Assembly (NCBI GenBank): GCA_013362195.1
Contig: JABFWM010000459.1
Location: forward strand, 1-17,144
From: Acidobacteriota bacterium
Lineage (GTDB): Bacteria; Acidobacteriota; Vicinamibacteria; Vicinamibacterales; 2-12-FULL-66-21
Direction of reading: 5' to 3'
Length of the DNA: 17,144 bases
The position numbers and the translations under genes were made by a program. The stretch's first letter is position 1; every line of letters begins with the position of its first letter. Below are positions 5,893-14,393 of the stretch, one piece after another. The notes below the pieces were generated by a model, which was given only the letters and a program-made list of their open reading frames with translations, ran no database searches and was not told where the DNA came from.

Positions 5893-7146
5893 ATGATCAA
5901 CCCTCAGGCGATGAGAGGCGACTCGCTGGATCGCGAGCATCACCACCTCGTGACGCCGGGCGCCGCGCCGCGCTGGACGGCTGCTCAGGCGCGTCCCAAG
6001 ATCCTGCTCTATTCCCACGACACGTTCGGCCTCGGCAACATCCGGCGCTCGCTGGTGCTCGGAGAACTGCTCGGCGCCGAATACCCGGGTGCCGCGATTC
6101 TGCTGGTGACCGGTTCGCCGATGATTCACGCGTTCACGCTGCCGCGCCAGATGGACTACGTGAAGCTGCCGTGCCTGAACCGCACCACCGCCGATGCCTA
6201 CGAACCGCGATTTCTGAGCGACTGCGCGCACGAAGTGCGCGAGGCCCGCAGCGCCATCCTCGAGCAGGCCGTGCTCACGTTCCGTCCCGATCTGATGATT
6301 GTCGACAAGCGCGCCGCCGGGATCGACGGCGAGCTGCTGCCCGCGCTCGACGCGACGCGCCGGCTCGCGCGCCGGCCGCGGCTGGTGCTCGGCATCCGCG
6401 ACATCCTCGACGCGCCGGAGGTGACGCGGGGAACGCTGCGCGCCAACGGCAGCTTCGACGTGATGGCGTCGTACTACGACGAGATCTGGATTTACGGATC
6501 GCCGTGCATCTTCGATGCGGTGAGCGAGTACGACTTTCCGGCGGCGGTGGCTGAAAAGACGCGCTACTGCGGGTACCTCCGCCGTGCCGCGGTCGCGCGC
6601 CGGCCGCACACGGGCCCGCCGCGGGTGCTGGTCACGACCGGCGGCGGCGAGGACGGCCGCGATCTGCTGACCGCGTACCTGTCGGCAATCGCCGCCACGC
6701 CCGAGCACATGTTCGACAGCACCGTGGTGTTCGGTCCGCAGCTCGACACGAGCGCCATCGATGCGCTCGCCTCGCGCGTGGCCGGGCGCGCCGACGTGCA
6801 GCTCGTCACCTTCGATCCGAACATGGCCCGCCGCTACGAGGACGCCGATGTCGTCGTGTCGATGGCGGGATACAACACCGTCTGCGAGCTGCTGACGGCC
6901 GGGGTGCGCGGGGTGCTCGTGCCCCGCGCCGCACCGGTGCAGGAGCAGCTCATTCGCGCGCGCCGGCTGGCGGCGCGCGGCTGCTTCAGTCTCGTCGAGC
7001 CGTCCACGCTGTCGCCCGACACGCTGCTGTCGGCGGTGCGCGACGCGCTCGGCGGTCCGCTCCCGGTCGGCCGCGCCGTCGACATGGAAGGGCTGGCGCG
7101 GATCCGCGAACGCGTCCATCACCTGCTGACGGAGCAGCGGTCGTGA
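5893..7146 (+). CDS. MurG-like (GT28-fold) glycosyltransferase, COG4671 type
   Basis: This 417-residue protein has a two-domain GT-B layout. The N-terminal domain opens with ILLYSHDTFGLGNIRRS (residues 37-53), the glycine-rich loop of the 'predicted glycosyltransferase' group COG4671. The C-terminal domain has TTGGGEDGRD and the nucleotide-sugar-binding-type segment VSMAGYNTVCELLTAGV (about 322-338), like MurG's GGxxT/E region. It should move a sugar from an NDP-sugar to an acceptor on the cytoplasmic side; donor and acceptor cannot be told. ATG 5893 is the first plausible start in a frame that is open further upstream. ATG 5911 and GTG 5950 are alternatives, and none has a strong ribosome-binding site, so the N-terminus is uncertain. 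It is the first gene of the operon and overlaps the next by four bases. A paralogue is at 14390-15592. Confidence 0.85.
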   Translation: MINPQAMRGDSLDREHHHLVTPGAAPRWTAAQARPKILLYSHDTFGLGNIRRSLVLGELLGAEYPGAAILLVTGSPMIHAFTLPRQMDYVKLPCLNRTTADAYEPRFLSDCAHEVREARSAILEQAVLTFRPDLMIVDKRAAGIDGELLPALDATRRLARRPRLVLGIRDILDAPEVTRGTLRANGSFDVMASYYDEIWIYGSPCIFDAVSEYDFPAAVAEKTRYCGYLRRAAVARRPHTGPPRVLVTTGGGEDGRDLLTAYLSAIAATPEHMFDSTVVFGPQLDTSAIDALASRVAGRADVQLVTFDPNMARRYEDADVVVSMAGYNTVCELLTAGVRGVLVPRAAPVQEQLIRARRLAARGCFSLVEPSTLSPDTLLSAVRDALGGPLPVGRAVDMEGLARIRERVHHLLTEQRS

Positions 7147-8216
7147 GCCGCGCCCGGATCGCGGTCGTCGTCAGCGGCTTTCCGCGGCGCTCCGAGACCT
7201 TCGCGATCAACGAGCTGCTCGCGCTCGAATCGCGCGGGATTCTCGCGTGCATCTTCGCCACCAAGCCGGGCGACGGCGCGTCCGCGCAACCGGGCATCGA
7301 TCGGCTGCTGCCGAAGACCCACGTCCTGGCGCCCTCCACGCCGGAGGGCCAGGGCGCGCAGGTCGCACGCCTGCTCGCGAGCGACGAGGTCTCCGGCGTG
7401 CACGCGTACTTTGCGCACACGCCCGGCGAGGTGGCGATGGAAGCGGCGGCACGGCTCAACGTGCCGTTCGGATTCAGCCTGCACGCGCGCGACGTGCGGA
7501 AGGCCGATCCGGCGGCCCTTGCCGAACGCGCGCGCCGTGCCGCCTGCGTGATTGCCTGCAACCCCGACGTCGCCCGCGATCTCGATCGCATCGGCGGCCG
7601 CGCGCACCTCGTCCCGCACGGCGTCGATCTCGTGCGCTTCCGTCCGCGGCCGGAGCCGTGCGCCGATCGGCTGCGCCTGCTGGCGATCGGCCGTCTCGTC
7701 GAGAAGAAGGGATTCGACGTGCTGATTGCCGCGGTCGCGCGCGCGCGGGGCGCATCGCTGCGGATCGTGGGCGACGGTCCGCTCCGCCCGCAGCTCGAGC
7801 ATCAGATCCGCGCGCTCGGCGCGGGCGGCCGCATCACGCTGGTCGGCGCTCGCACGCACGCCGAGCTGCCGGATGAATATGCCGACGCGCACGCGGTGGC
7901 GGTGCCGTCGGTCGTCGATTCGAGCGGCGACAAGGACGGGCTGCCCAACGTCGTCCTGGAAGCGATGGCGAGCGGACGCGCGGTCGTCGCGACCGACGTG
8001 GGCGCCATCACCTCGGGCGTGCGCCACGGAACGACCGGCCTGATCGTCCCGCCGCGGGATGCCGAGGCGCTGCGCCGGGCGATCGAGCTGCTGGCGGCGC
8101 GGCCGGAATGGCGCGCGGCGATGGGTGCGCAAGCGCGGCGCGTCGTCGAGCATGAGTTCGATCTGCAACGCTGCGCCGGCGTCTTCGCCGACCTGGTGGA
8201 GCACGCGTATGCGTAA
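7143..8216 (+). CDS. Glycosyltransferase family 4 (WcaL-like)
   Basis: This 357-residue GT-B protein starts at GTG 7143, overlapping the previous stop as GTGA. The start of the protein, VVVSGFPRRSETFAINEL, is the 'FPxxSETF' opening seen in colanic-acid WcaL-like enzymes. The C-terminal Glycos_transf_1 domain has HGVDLVRFRP, AIGRLVEKKGFDVL (the Arg/Lys that binds the donor phosphates), IVGDGPLRPQLE, and DGLPNVVLEAMASG, the acidic-x7-E donor motif with Asp at the first position. GT4 enzymes are retaining transferases using NDP-sugars; the sugar is not predictable here. It is one of two adjacent GT4 genes of the same subtype, the next starting 8 bp before this one ends, so they probably add successive residues to the same glycan. 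Confidence 0.92.
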   Translation: MSRARIAVVVSGFPRRSETFAINELLALESRGILACIFATKPGDGASAQPGIDRLLPKTHVLAPSTPEGQGAQVARLLASDEVSGVHAYFAHTPGEVAMEAAARLNVPFGFSLHARDVRKADPAALAERARRAACVIACNPDVARDLDRIGGRAHLVPHGVDLVRFRPRPEPCADRLRLLAIGRLVEKKGFDVLIAAVARARGASLRIVGDGPLRPQLEHQIRALGAGGRITLVGARTHAELPDEYADAHAVAVPSVVDSSGDKDGLPNVVLEAMASGRAVVATDVGAITSGVRHGTTGLIVPPRDAEALRRAIELLAARPEWRAAMGAQARRVVEHEFDLQRCAGVFADLVEHAYA

Positions 8217-9528
8217 GCCGCCGCCGCCGCGCGCGACCGTCGCGTACGTGTTGAAGTCGTTTCCGCGGCTCTCCGAAACGTTCATCGCCAGCGAAATCTA
8301 TCGCCTGGAACAGCTGGGCGTCGCGCTCCGGCTCTTCGTCATCAAGGAATCGGGCGAGCCGCTGCAGCATCCGGTCGTCGATGCCATCCGTGCCCCGCGC
8401 GTGCAGCTCCCGAAGGCCGCGCCGGTGTCCGGCGTGCCGCTCGGGCGATGGCTCGCGCGCCATCTGCCGACGTTTACACCCGCGCTCTGGCGTGTGATGC
8501 GCCGTCATCCGCTGCGGGTGCTGCGCGTCACCGGCATCGCGATCGCCCACGCGTTCCGCGCGCGGCCGGCGTGGTGGTCGCCGATCAAGAAGTCGCCGGT
8601 CAAGGAGCTGCTGCAGGCCTTCGCGCTCGCCGATGCGATCGCTGCCGCCGACGACGTGCGGCACGTGCACGCGCACTTCTGCCACAGCGCGACGACCGTG
8701 GCGTGGCTCGCGTCGCTCGTCGAGGGCCTGCCATTGTCCTTCACGGCGCACGCGAAAGACGTCTATCAATCCGATCTCAACCCGGCGGGGCTGCTCGATC
8801 GCAAGCTGCGCGCGGCGCGCTTCGTGATCACCTGCACCGAAACGAACCGCCAATACCTCCAGGCGCGCACCACGACGCCGGTCTACTGCCTGTATCACGG
8901 ACTGAACGTCGAGTTCGCGCGCCTGTGCGCGGAACGGCCGCGCGACGCCGTCCGCGTCGACACGGTGCGGGTGCTGGCCGTCGGACGGCTGGTCGCGAAG
9001 AAGGGATTCGACGTGCTCGTCGACGCATGCGCGCTGCTGCGCGAGCGCGGCGTCGAGGCGACGCTGACGATCGTCGGCGAACCGGGCGACCACGCGCCGG
9101 TGCTTGCCGATCGCATTGCCCGTCTCGGGCTGGGCCCGGTGGTGTCGATCAAGGGCCCGATGCCGCAGCGGGACCTTTTCGACGAGTACGCGCGCGCGAC
9201 GGTGTTCTGCCTGCCGTGCCGCGTGCTCGACAACGGCGATCGTGACGGCATCCCGAACGTCATCGCCGAGGCGATGGCCTACGGGCTTCCGGTGGTCACG
9301 ACCAACGTCTCGGGCGCGCCGGAGCTGCTCGAAGATCGCGTCAACGGCATGGTCGTGCCGCCCGAAGATCCGTCAGCGGTGGCGGACGCCATCGCGCTGC
9401 TGCATGCGGACCCGCGGCTCGCGCATCAACTGGCACGTGCTGCGATCGTGACGATCACGACGCGCTTCAACGGCGATCGGACGGCGCAGGCGCTCTCGTC
9501 GCTGCTGCAGGAGGCCGCCGCATGCTGA
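8209..9528 (+). CDS. Glycosyltransferase family 4 (WcaL-like), second copy
   Basis: The product has 439 residues. ATG 8209 is chosen because the recognisable fold begins at once (VAYVLKSFPRLSETFIASEI) and GGTGGAG precedes it; the frame is open 150 bases further upstream, but only inside the previous gene. Family motifs are FTAHAKDVY in the N-terminal domain, YHGLNVEFARL, AVGRLVAKKGFDVLVDA, IVGEPGD, and DGIPNVIAEAMAYGLPVVTT (Asp-x7-Glu donor motif). It is more than 80 residues longer than its neighbour, mainly because of a basic helical insertion around residues 65-140 (RWLARHLPTFTPALW and following), which may help membrane or acceptor contact. It overlaps the GT4 gene upstream by 8 bp and the ABC exporter downstream by 7 bp. 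Its role in stepwise glycan assembly is inferred. Confidence 0.92.
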   Translation: MRKPPPPRATVAYVLKSFPRLSETFIASEIYRLEQLGVALRLFVIKESGEPLQHPVVDAIRAPRVQLPKAAPVSGVPLGRWLARHLPTFTPALWRVMRRHPLRVLRVTGIAIAHAFRARPAWWSPIKKSPVKELLQAFALADAIAAADDVRHVHAHFCHSATTVAWLASLVEGLPLSFTAHAKDVYQSDLNPAGLLDRKLRAARFVITCTETNRQYLQARTTTPVYCLYHGLNVEFARLCAERPRDAVRVDTVRVLAVGRLVAKKGFDVLVDACALLRERGVEATLTIVGEPGDHAPVLADRIARLGLGPVVSIKGPMPQRDLFDEYARATVFCLPCRVLDNGDRDGIPNVIAEAMAYGLPVVTTNVSGAPELLEDRVNGMVVPPEDPSAVADAIALLHADPRLAHQLARAAIVTITTRFNGDRTAQALSSLLQEAAAC

Positions 9529-11270
9529 CCCCAGGGGCCGAGGGATGGCGGCCGCTCTACCGGGCGTTTCGCGCCGACGTCGCTGCGCACGCCCGGCTCT
9601 TCGCCGCGGCCTACGCGGCGCGAACGATCGCGGTGATCGCCATCGTCCTGGCGCCGTGGCCGATGAAGATCCTCATCGATCACGTGCTGACCGGCCGGAC
9701 GCCCCGCGCGCTCGGGCCGCTGCCGATGCCGCACTCGCCGTTCGAGGTCGCGGCGCTGCTGACCGCGGCGTTCTTCGCGGTGGCGCTCGTCGGCGTCGCG
9801 ATGAATGCCGTCGAAAAGAACCTCAGCGCGCTGCTCCGCGAGCGCATGACCTTCGAGTTGCGGGACCGCCTGCTCGCCCACCTGCTGACGCTGCCGCCGA
9901 CGCTGCGGACCAAGCATCGCAGCGGCGAGCTGGTGCTGCGCCTCGTTGACGACACGGACCTGTTCGTCCGCGTCATCACCAAGACCGCGCCGCAGGTCTT
10001 CCAGCACGCACTGACGCTCACCGGCACGCTCGCGATGATGGTCTGGGTCGATCCGCGGATCGCGCTCGCCGGATGCATCTGGCTGCCGCTCGTCGTCCTG
10101 GTGCTGCGGCGCGACGCGCGGCGGCTCTGGACGGCCTCGCGCCAGAAGCGCATGCGTGAAGGGGACGTGTGCGGGCTCGCGCAGGAGGTGGTGCGCGGGA
10201 TGGCGGTGATTCAGGCGTCCGGCACCGAGCGGGCGACGCGGCGGCGGTTCCGCGACGTGAACCAGCAGCGCGTCAGCGCGGGCCGCCACGAAACCGCGGT
10301 CGCGGTCAGCCTGGAGCGCACGATGCAGATTGTGCAGGCGGCGGCGATGGCGATGACGACGCTGGGCGGCGCGTGGCTGGTGCTGCGGGCGCAGCTGACG
10401 ATCGGCGACCTCGCGCTGCTGACCGCCTACGTCGCGCAGTTGTTCAAGCCGGTCGAGAAGCTGAACGATCTCGCGGAAACGACCGGCCGCGGGCTGGCGG
10501 GCGGCGAGCGCCTGCTCCGTGTCCTCGATCTGCGGCCGGCGGTCGTGGATGCGCCGGGCGGCGCCATGCTGCGCGAGGTCGGCGGCGTCCTCGAGCTGCG
10601 CGACGTCTGGTTCCAGTATGCCGACCGCGAGCACGCGGTGCTGCGCGGCGTCAACCTGCGGCTCGTGCCTGGCGAGCTGGCCGTCCTGATCGGGCCGAGC
10701 GGCGCGGGCAAGAGCACCATCTTCCACCTGATCGTGCGGCTGTTCGATCCCTCGTCGGGGACGGTGATGCTCGACGATCGTCCCTTGCCGTCGATTGCGC
10801 TGCGCTCGCTGCGCGCGCAGTTCGCGGTGCTCTCGCAGGACACGCACCTGTTCGCGGGCACCTTGCGCGAGGCGCTGACCGACGGCACCGCGACGGACGC
10901 CGAGCTCTGGACGGCGCTCGGCCTCGTGGCGCTCGACGAGTTCGTGCGCGGACTGCCGCACCGCCTCGACACGCCGATCGGGGAAGACGCGCTCAATCTC
11001 TCCGGCGGGCAGCGGCGCCGCCTGGCGCTCGCGCGGGCCTTTCTGCTGAAGCGGCCGATCCTGCTGCTCGACGAACCGCTCGCCAACATCGACGCCGAGT
11101 CGGCGAACGTCATCCTCGAGGCGCTCGATCGCCTCCGCACGACGCAGACGTGCTTTGCGGTCACGCACGAGCAGACGCTCGCGGCGCGGGCCGACCGCCT
11201 GTACCGGATCGAGAACGGGCAGCTGCACGAAGTGCTGGGGCGGCGGCGCTTCACGAGGAAGCGGGCGTGA
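9522..11270 (+). CDS. ABC exporter, fused membrane and ATP-binding domains (MsbA type)
   Basis: This 582-residue half-transporter has an N-terminal six-helix type IV exporter domain (about residues 1-330), then a nucleotide-binding domain. Walker A is GPSGAGKST (391-399, Lys397), the Q-loop is LSQDTHLFAG, the signature is LSGGQRRRLA (from 493), Walker B is ILLLDEP (Asp517, Glu518) and the switch His549 lies in VTHEQ. All catalytic residues are intact, so a homodimer should hydrolyse ATP. GGAGG 5' of ATG 9522 is the best ribosome-binding site in the first half of the operon. Its position among glycosyltransferases makes it the likely exporter or flippase of the finished glycan or lipid-linked glycan. 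No Wzx, Wzy or Wzm/Wzt genes are visible here. Substrate is inferred from neighbours; related proteins also move lipids or peptides. Confidence 0.93.
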   Translation: MLTPGAEGWRPLYRAFRADVAAHARLFAAAYAARTIAVIAIVLAPWPMKILIDHVLTGRTPRALGPLPMPHSPFEVAALLTAAFFAVALVGVAMNAVEKNLSALLRERMTFELRDRLLAHLLTLPPTLRTKHRSGELVLRLVDDTDLFVRVITKTAPQVFQHALTLTGTLAMMVWVDPRIALAGCIWLPLVVLVLRRDARRLWTASRQKRMREGDVCGLAQEVVRGMAVIQASGTERATRRRFRDVNQQRVSAGRHETAVAVSLERTMQIVQAAAMAMTTLGGAWLVLRAQLTIGDLALLTAYVAQLFKPVEKLNDLAETTGRGLAGGERLLRVLDLRPAVVDAPGGAMLREVGGVLELRDVWFQYADREHAVLRGVNLRLVPGELAVLIGPSGAGKSTIFHLIVRLFDPSSGTVMLDDRPLPSIALRSLRAQFAVLSQDTHLFAGTLREALTDGTATDAELWTALGLVALDEFVRGLPHRLDTPIGEDALNLSGGQRRRLALARAFLLKRPILLLDEPLANIDAESANVILEALDRLRTTQTCFAVTHEQTLAARADRLYRIENGQLHEVLGRRRFTRKRA

Positions 11271-13195
11271 CGATCTTCACCGGCCTCCGCGCGCCGCAGC
11301 CGGTCTACTGCGCGACCGAACACCTGCATCGCGACATCGCGCTCGCGCGCGCCGTGTGCGAAGGGCGCTTCACGCACGCGGGGGTCACGATCGCGATCGA
11401 CGGCGAGCCGGACTGGACCTACATGGACATTCACGCCGACCGTGAATGGTGGATCGAGTGGACGAAGTTCTACTACGCGCTCGATCTCGCGCATGCCTAC
11501 TGCGCGACCGATGATCGGCGGTTCCTGGACACGTGGCAGCGGCTGCTCGGCGGATGGGCCGCCGACGTGCCCGCCGACTTCGGCCCGACCGACGCGATCG
11601 GGCGGCGCCTGCAGAACTGGATTTACTCCTGGAACGCGCTCGCCTCCTCGCTGGCGTTTCCCGGATTGCCGCGCGTCGTCGAGGACACGATCGTCGGCAG
11701 CATGATGCGGCAGGCGCAGTACCTGCGCGCCCACCTCACGCCGGAACGCAATCACCGCACCCTGGAGCTGTACGCGCTGCTCGTGGTCGGGCTGTCGTTC
11801 TCGACCCAGGAGCTCTTCGAGGAGCTCGCCACGTTCGCGTGGACGGAGCTGCAGCGCAACCTGCTCACCGATGTGCGGACCGACGGCGTCCAGCGCGAAC
11901 ACTCGACCCACTACCACATGGTCGCGCTGCGATCGTTCGTCGCGGCGCGGGAGAACGCCCGGCGCTTCGGGCTGCCGCTGCCGCCCGCTTACGACGAGCG
12001 GCTGTCGGCGGCGGTGGACTTCGCGATGTTCTGCCAGCGACCGGACGGCACCATTCCGGCGGTCTCGGATTCCGACAGCGGCGATTACCGCGAATGCCTC
12101 GCGCTCGCCGCGAGCCTGCTCGGCCGATCCGACGTGGCCTACGTCGCGAGCAACGCCGCGCACGGGACCCCGCCGCCGCGCGACTGCGCCGACTTTCCCG
12201 TCAGCGGCTACTACATCCAGCGCAGCGCGTGGTACGACCTGATCGATCGGCCGCAGCAGCATCGGCACCTGATCTTCGACTGCGGCGCGATCGGCGACGG
12301 CGGGCACGGCCACTACGACCTGCTCAGCATCGATGTCTGGGCCGGGCGTCCGCTGATCGTCGACCCCGGCCGATACACCTACGCCGAAATGGAGCCGAAC
12401 TGGCGCCACTGGTTCAAAGGCACCCCCGCGCACAACACGGTCACCATCGACGGCCTCGATCAGACGACGTACTTCTGCGGCAAACCGAAGGGCAACATCG
12501 CGAGCGGACAGCTGATCACGCGGATCAACGCGCCGCGGATGCAGGTGCTCGGCGGGACGGTCAAGACGCCGCGCTACGACGCGCGCCATACCCGCCACGT
12601 GTTCTTCCTCGCCCAGGACTACTGGGTGGTGATCGATCGGCTCGAGGCGGCGTCGCTGCACACCTACGATCTGCGCTACCACCTCGCGACCGACGCGTGG
12701 CATCACGTCGAGGTCCATAACTCGCGGGTGACCGCGCCGGGCCTCGGGATGGCGATCGTGGGACCCGGCACCATCGCGATCGAGGACGGCTGGGTCTCGC
12801 CGCAGTACGGCGTGAAGCATTCGGCGCCCGTCCTCTCGATGCAATCGGCGCCGCAGCGCGACGCGCTGTTCGTCACCTTGATCGTGCCGCAGCCCGACGG
12901 ACCGGCCCCCTTCGAGATGCGCGTCGATGCCGCCGCTGACGAGACCCTGTCCATCACGATCAGCGGCGTCGGCGCCGGCCACGCGTCGACCGATCGCCTG
13001 GTGTGGCGGCCGGGCGGAGCGCCGTTCGCGCTGCCCGAGATGGACGGCGTCGCCGATATCGCCTGGACCCGCGGCCGCAGCGGCGGCGAGGCGACGGAGT
13101 TCTGCGCCGCGCGCCTCCGCGATGCCGTGGACGGCCACCCGGTGGCGCCGTGGCTGCTCGCGCGCGGTGGAGAGGTGATGTGGGGTTCGTACTGA
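11267..13195 (+). CDS. Heparinase II/III family protein (polysaccharide lyase-like)
   Basis: The product has 642 residues and starts at GTG 11267, overlapping the ABC gene as GTGA and preceded by GAGGAA. Residues ~50-320 form the alpha/alpha-toroid domain, with RNH at 161-163 and DGVQREHSTHYH at 206-217. The C-terminal beta-sandwich has GHGHYDLLSIDVWAGRPLIV (His347, His349, Tyr350) and WFKGTPAHNTVTIDG. These His/Asn/Tyr-rich segments match the active-site regions of heparinase II/III lyases, which cleave uronate-containing polysaccharides by beta-elimination. No signal peptide is present, unlike the periplasmic or secreted members of the family. Within this exporter and glycosyltransferase operon it may trim or proofread the glycan inside the cell, or act as a modifying enzyme such as an epimerase. 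Frame continuity into the upstream ABC gene is accidental. Confidence 0.88.
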   Translation: MTIFTGLRAPQPVYCATEHLHRDIALARAVCEGRFTHAGVTIAIDGEPDWTYMDIHADREWWIEWTKFYYALDLAHAYCATDDRRFLDTWQRLLGGWAADVPADFGPTDAIGRRLQNWIYSWNALASSLAFPGLPRVVEDTIVGSMMRQAQYLRAHLTPERNHRTLELYALLVVGLSFSTQELFEELATFAWTELQRNLLTDVRTDGVQREHSTHYHMVALRSFVAARENARRFGLPLPPAYDERLSAAVDFAMFCQRPDGTIPAVSDSDSGDYRECLALAASLLGRSDVAYVASNAAHGTPPPRDCADFPVSGYYIQRSAWYDLIDRPQQHRHLIFDCGAIGDGGHGHYDLLSIDVWAGRPLIVDPGRYTYAEMEPNWRHWFKGTPAHNTVTIDGLDQTTYFCGKPKGNIASGQLITRINAPRMQVLGGTVKTPRYDARHTRHVFFLAQDYWVVIDRLEAASLHTYDLRYHLATDAWHHVEVHNSRVTAPGLGMAIVGPGTIAIEDGWVSPQYGVKHSAPVLSMQSAPQRDALFVTLIVPQPDGPAPFEMRVDAAADETLSITISGVGAGHASTDRLVWRPGGAPFALPEMDGVADIAWTRGRSGGEATEFCAARLRDAVDGHPVAPWLLARGGEVMWGSY

Positions 13196-13205
13196 GGCGG
13201 CACCG

Positions 13206-14393
13206 ATGAACGCGCAGCTCCTCGCCTTCGATCCGGCGGTGCCTCACCGCGATCGTCTCCTCGACGCCGGTGCCATGCACGATCAGTTGTCGCTGATCGA
13301 CGGCGGCCCGGCGTCGGCGTGGCGCGTCGTCAAGGTGAAGTATCAGCCGGGCCGCGATCTCCGGATCGTGTACCGCGATGGCGGCGCGGCAGATCGCCTG
13401 ATCGTCGCGCGCACGGTCCCGCACTCGCAGGAGACGCGCTTCCGCCTGTTCCCACGCGATCGACGTCTGCCGCTGCTCCCCGACGTGATGGCGCCGGCGG
13501 CGCCTCTGCGTTCGCTCGTCGACGGCGCGTGGACGGCAAGCCGCCTCGCCGGCTATGCGCCCGAGAAGTGCGCGGTCGTGGCATGCCTCAATGGCAACCC
13601 GGATCGTCCACTCGCCTACGCGAAGCTGTTCGCGCATCCGGAGGAAGCACGCGCCGCGTCCGCCATTGCGGTCGCGGTCGCCGACCGCTTCGCCGGGCGG
13701 GCGGCCGGGTGCGCGGTCCCGCGTCCACTGTGCTTCGAAGGGACGCACCACCTGCTGTTCGTGGAAGCCGCGCACGGCCGGCGATTGACCGCGCTCGGAG
13801 AGGACGCGGCGATCGACGCGACGCGGCGATTGGGCGGCGCGCTCGCGGAGCTGCATGACAGCGGCATCGATCTGCCGGTCGCCGGCGGCGGCCGCACGAG
13901 CGACCGTCAACTCGAGCACGCCGCCGCGCTCATTGCCGCGGCGCGGCCAGAGCTCGGGGCCGCCGCCGCGGCGCTCGCGCGGCGGCTGATGGGCACGCGG
14001 CCGCGCGCGTCGTCATTCGTTCCACTCCATGGAGACGTGCACATCAAGAATGCCGTCCTCGATGGCGAGCGGCTGTGGCTGATCGACTTCGATCAGGCGT
14101 ACACCGGGCCCGCGTCGGCCGACCTCGGGAGTTTTCTGGCGGTGCTGCGCGTTGACGCACTGATCGGCGCGCGCACCCCGGAGCGTGCCGCGGCGCTCGC
14201 GACCGCGTTCCTGGGCGGCTACGCGGACGTGCGGCCGCTGCCGCCGGCCGCGGAACTGCGCTGGCAGACCTCGGCCGCGCTGTTCGCGGAACGCGCCCAG
14301 CGCGGTATCACGCGGCTGCGCCGCGACGTGCTCGTGCGCCTCCCAACCGTGCTCGACGAAGCGGATCGGAACCTCCGGAGGGGGGCGGCATGA
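13206..14393 (+). CDS. APH/choline-kinase-fold phosphotransferase
   Basis: This 395-residue protein has the C-lobe signature of the aminoglycoside phosphotransferase fold: HGDVHIKN at 275-282 (catalytic Asp277, Asn282) and LIDFDQAYTG (metal-binding Asp294), followed by ADLGSF. The N-lobe is plausible but divergent: VVKVKYQPGRDLRIVY around residue 40 may carry the ATP-binding Lys. It starts 10 bp after the lyase-like gene with a TGAGG ribosome-binding sequence and overlaps the next gene as ATGA. This fold phosphorylates hydroxyl groups of small molecules (aminoglycosides, choline, homoserine, sugars). In this operon a sugar or an exported-glycan substituent is more likely than an antibiotic. 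The exact substrate cannot be derived. Confidence 0.85.
   Translation: MNAQLLAFDPAVPHRDRLLDAGAMHDQLSLIDGGPASAWRVVKVKYQPGRDLRIVYRDGGAADRLIVARTVPHSQETRFRLFPRDRRLPLLPDVMAPAAPLRSLVDGAWTASRLAGYAPEKCAVVACLNGNPDRPLAYAKLFAHPEEARAASAIAVAVADRFAGRAAGCAVPRPLCFEGTHHLLFVEAAHGRRLTALGEDAAIDATRRLGGALAELHDSGIDLPVAGGGRTSDRQLEHAAALIAAARPELGAAAAALARRLMGTRPRASSFVPLHGDVHIKNAVLDGERLWLIDFDQAYTGPASADLGSFLAVLRVDALIGARTPERAAALATAFLGGYADVRPLPPAAELRWQTSAALFAERAQRGITRLRRDVLVRLPTVLDEADRNLRRGAA

Noticed and set aside
10169..11266. Possible 366-residue N-terminal extension of the heparinase-like protein
   Set aside because: The open stretch lies in another frame of the ABC exporter and reads as Arg/Ala-rich nonsense. GTG 11267 with GAGGAA and a GTGA overlap explains the real start.
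10427..13138. Long minus-strand open frame (903 codons) opposite the ABC exporter and lyase-like gene
   Set aside because: It spans two real genes on the other strand, has low-complexity Arg-rich composition and no start context or domain.
13206..14393. Aminoglycoside-resistance gene
   Set aside because: The kinase fold matches but the gene is embedded in a coupled glycan operon with no mobile element, so resistance is not supported.
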